The position numbers were made by a program, and so were the translations under genes. 7,696 bases of DNA from Saprospiraceae bacterium (GTDB lineage: Bacteria; Bacteroidota; Bacteroidia; Chitinophagales; Saprospiraceae): assembly GCA_013002625.1 (NCBI GenBank), contig JABDJE010000363.1:1-7696 (forward strand), given 5' to 3'. Shown piece after piece: positions 6,466-7,696 of this stretch (within the stretch, counting starts at the first letter, position 1; each line of letters begins with the position of its first letter). The notes beneath the pieces are model-generated. The model was not told where the DNA came from, made no database searches, and saw only the letters and a list, made by a program, of their open reading frames with translations.

Positions 6466-6930
6466 TTACCAGCTGATGTCTTCTTCTTCACCACCTGCTT
6501 CATCAACAGGTTCAGTAGGTGCTTCAGGTGTCGATTCGGTTTCAGTAGATTCCGCAGTAGTTTCAGCTTCAGGCGCCTTGCTCTCTTCAGTAGAAGTTGT
6601 TTTATAGGCATTTTCTCCTTCTGCAGCTAACTTTTCCTCCCATTCTTTTTGCCTTCTTTCGTATAATTCATAATCAAAATCAGGCATCAAGTCAGTCTTC
6701 ACGTGATCGACGGTCTCATTAAGACTATTCATAAAACGATTAAAGTCCTCTTTGTATAAAAAGATCTTATGTCTTTCATACCCATTGCCATCGAATCGCT
6801 TTGTACTTTCTGTAATAGTGATGTAGTAATCCTCACCTTTAGTCTGTCTAACATCAAAGAAATAGGTTCTTCTTTTCCCGGCTCTAACCTTGGTTGAATA
6901 GACACTTTCGAACTTTTTTTCGTTATCCAC
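6466..6930 (-). CDS. DUF3276 / PUR-alpha-like nucleic-acid-binding protein
   Basis: The N-terminal 80 residues match the DUF3276 family of bacterial PUR-alpha-like proteins, small cytoplasmic proteins with a PUR repeat that binds single-stranded DNA or RNA. Diagnostic segments are KVRAGKRRTYFFDVRQT (14-30), DYYITITESTKRF (34-46) and ERHKIFLYKEDFNRFMNSLNE (52-72). After a charged helix (about 85-103) the protein has a long low-complexity tail of Thr, Glu, Ala, Ser and Pro (about 110-145) ending in an acidic GEEEDISW. The tail makes it longer, at 154 residues, than the family members I know. The start is GTG at 6930: the frame has a stop two codons upstream (6937-6939) and no ATG before the conserved domain. 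It lies 83 bases downstream of the ABC exporter gene on the same strand, and this gap holds a dyad (6977-6994). Confidence 0.9.
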   Translation of the reverse strand: MDNEKKFESVYSTKVRAGKRRTYFFDVRQTKGEDYYITITESTKRFDGNGYERHKIFLYKEDFNRFMNSLNETVDHVKTDLMPDFDYELYERRQKEWEEKLAAEGENAYKTTSTEESKAPEAETTAESTETESTPEAPTEPVDEAGGEEEDISW

Positions 6931-6976
6931 TTGATCTTAATTTGAATTGTAAAAATTGATTTTCCCAAAAATTACG

Positions 6977-6994
6977 GTAAATCTAATTATTTAC
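6977..6994. promoter_or_regulatory. Dyad GTAAAT-N6-ATTTAC upstream of the DUF3276 gene
   Basis: GTAAAT (6977-6982) and ATTTAC (6989-6994) are perfect 6-base arms around the spacer ctaatt. The site is in the 83-base gap between the ABC gene and the DUF3276 gene, 46 bases before the GTG start. On the minus strand it is followed by CGTAATTTTTG, so a weak terminator for the ABC gene is an alternative to an operator. The arms and spacer length are the same as at the site upstream of rpoD. Confidence 0.4.
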
Positions 6995-7013
6995 ACTAAA
7001 AAATCAAGAGTTT

Positions 7014-7696
7014 TTAGCTTTCCTCATATTGCATCCGAAGCAATTCTTTATAGTAGCCTTCTTTTTCAACAAGTGTTTCGTGCGTTCCAATATCAGCAAT
7101 TGTACCTTCTTCCAGCACAAGAATCTTATCGAATTCAAACAGACTGGAAATGCGGTGTGTAATAATAATGGCAGTTTTATCTTTTAGCGCATCATTAAAA
7201 TATTCCATAATTCTATGCTCCGTATTGGCGTCGATCGCTGACAGGCAATCATCAAGTATGACAATTTCGGGATCATTTATTAACGCGCGTGCAATGGATA
7301 CTCTCTGTTTTTGTCCACCGGATAAGGTGACACCACGCTCACCAACCATCGTATGAAATGATTTTGGTAAGCCTTCTATATCATTTCTGATGGCAGCGTG
7401 GCCTGCATATGTTTTAACCCGTTCTGGGCTTGCTTCACCAAAACCGAACTTGATGTTGTTTTCAATCGTATCACTGAAAAGAAAAACATTCTGAGGTACG
7501 TAGGCTACTTGTTCTCTTAGGCTGTATAAATTGTGTTCTCGAATATCTTTTCCATCGATTAGAATTCTACCTTCACTTGCATCATAAAATCTAAGCAATA
7601 AATCTGCTATTGTACTTTTGCCAGCAGCTGTCTTACCAATGATGGCCATTTTTTCGCCAGGCTTTATCTCAAAGTTTACATTGCGCAAAGCTGTAA
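7014..7696 (-). CDS. ABC exporter, ATP-binding domain (N-terminal part outside window)
   Basis: The frame stays open to the right edge (codons for T-A-L-R-N-V-N-F), so the gene starts outside the window and its membrane domain is probably encoded there. Numbering the Leu at 7688 as 1, the visible 224 residues form a complete nucleotide-binding domain: Walker A GKTAAGKST (18-26), Q-loop Q66, signature LSGGQ (122-126), Walker B VILDD (143-147), D-loop SAID (150-153) and switch His H178. The segments NVFLFSDTIENNI and GERGVTLSGGQKQR are typical of exporters of the MsbA/MdlA class, and the Walker B to D-loop segment LDDCLSAID resembles MdlA-type half-transporters. The residue after the Walker B Asp is Asp147, not the usual catalytic Glu. 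In the family such half-transporters move lipids, drugs or peptides across the inner membrane; the substrate cannot be told here. The stop is 83 bases before the DUF3276 start. Confidence 0.93.
   Translation of the reverse strand, partial: TALRNVNFEIKPGEKMAIIGKTAAGKSTIADLLLRFYDASEGRILIDGKDIREHNLYSLREQVAYVPQNVFLFSDTIENNIKFGFGEASPERVKTYAGHAAIRNDIEGLPKSFHTMVGERGVTLSGGQKQRVSIARALINDPEIVILDDCLSAIDANTEHRIMEYFNDALKDKTAIIITHRISSLFEFDKILVLEEGTIADIGTHETLVEKEGYYKELLRMQYEES

Noticed and set aside
6439..6630. Plus-strand open frame opposite the DUF3276 tail, rich in Phe, Arg and Ser
   Set aside because: It is the complement of the low-complexity Glu/Thr/Ser tail. Its Phe/Arg/Ser pattern mirrors those codons and it has no domain of its own.
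7686..7688. TTG as the start of the ABC protein
   Set aside because: The frame continues upstream to the window edge, and the Leu falls inside the conserved strand before Walker A, so this is an internal codon of a truncated gene.

Overview
The window looks like a chromosomal segment from a member of the Bacteroidota. The evidence is an AT-rich sequence, a short primary sigma factor without region 1.1 that starts MRQLKIT, a PUR-alpha/DUF3276 protein typical of this phylum, a Bacteroidota-style LptD-like outer-membrane protein, and a TAnnTTTG-type -7 promoter element before rpsO. Several details suggest the Saprospiria or a related lineage, but that placement rests on general recognition and not on a database comparison.

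Layout, left to right. Positions 1-1450 (+) hold the C-terminal part of a putative LptD-like LPS-assembly protein, cut by the left edge. Next comes a housekeeping block on the same strand: rpsO (ribosomal protein S15), pnp (polynucleotide phosphorylase) and rpoD (primary sigma factor). A hairpin follows pnp and a convincing intrinsic terminator follows rpoD. Then come two smaller plus-strand genes: a membrane-anchored protein of unknown function (5190-5870) and a NUDIX-fold-like protein without a recognisable Nudix box (6003-6422). The right end is on the minus strand and converges on these: a DUF3276 nucleic-acid-binding protein (6466-6930), and upstream of it the nucleotide-binding domain of an ABC exporter cut by the right edge (7014-7696).

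How the genes relate. rpsO, pnp and rpoD join translation, RNA turnover and transcription initiation in one cluster. The LptD-like protein and the ABC exporter are both envelope functions, but lie at opposite ends and on opposite strands. No mobile element, CRISPR array, tRNA or rRNA is visible, and no stretch over 300 bases lacks a gene.

The window is mostly ordinary core genome, and I do not see a new multi-gene system. The best leads are small. An identical dyad, GTAAAT-N6-ATTTAC, lies upstream of both rpoD and the DUF3276 gene. A terminator lies almost against the start of the unknown membrane protein. The NUDIX-like protein seems to have lost its catalytic box. The ABC domain has Asp instead of the usual Walker B catalytic Glu.
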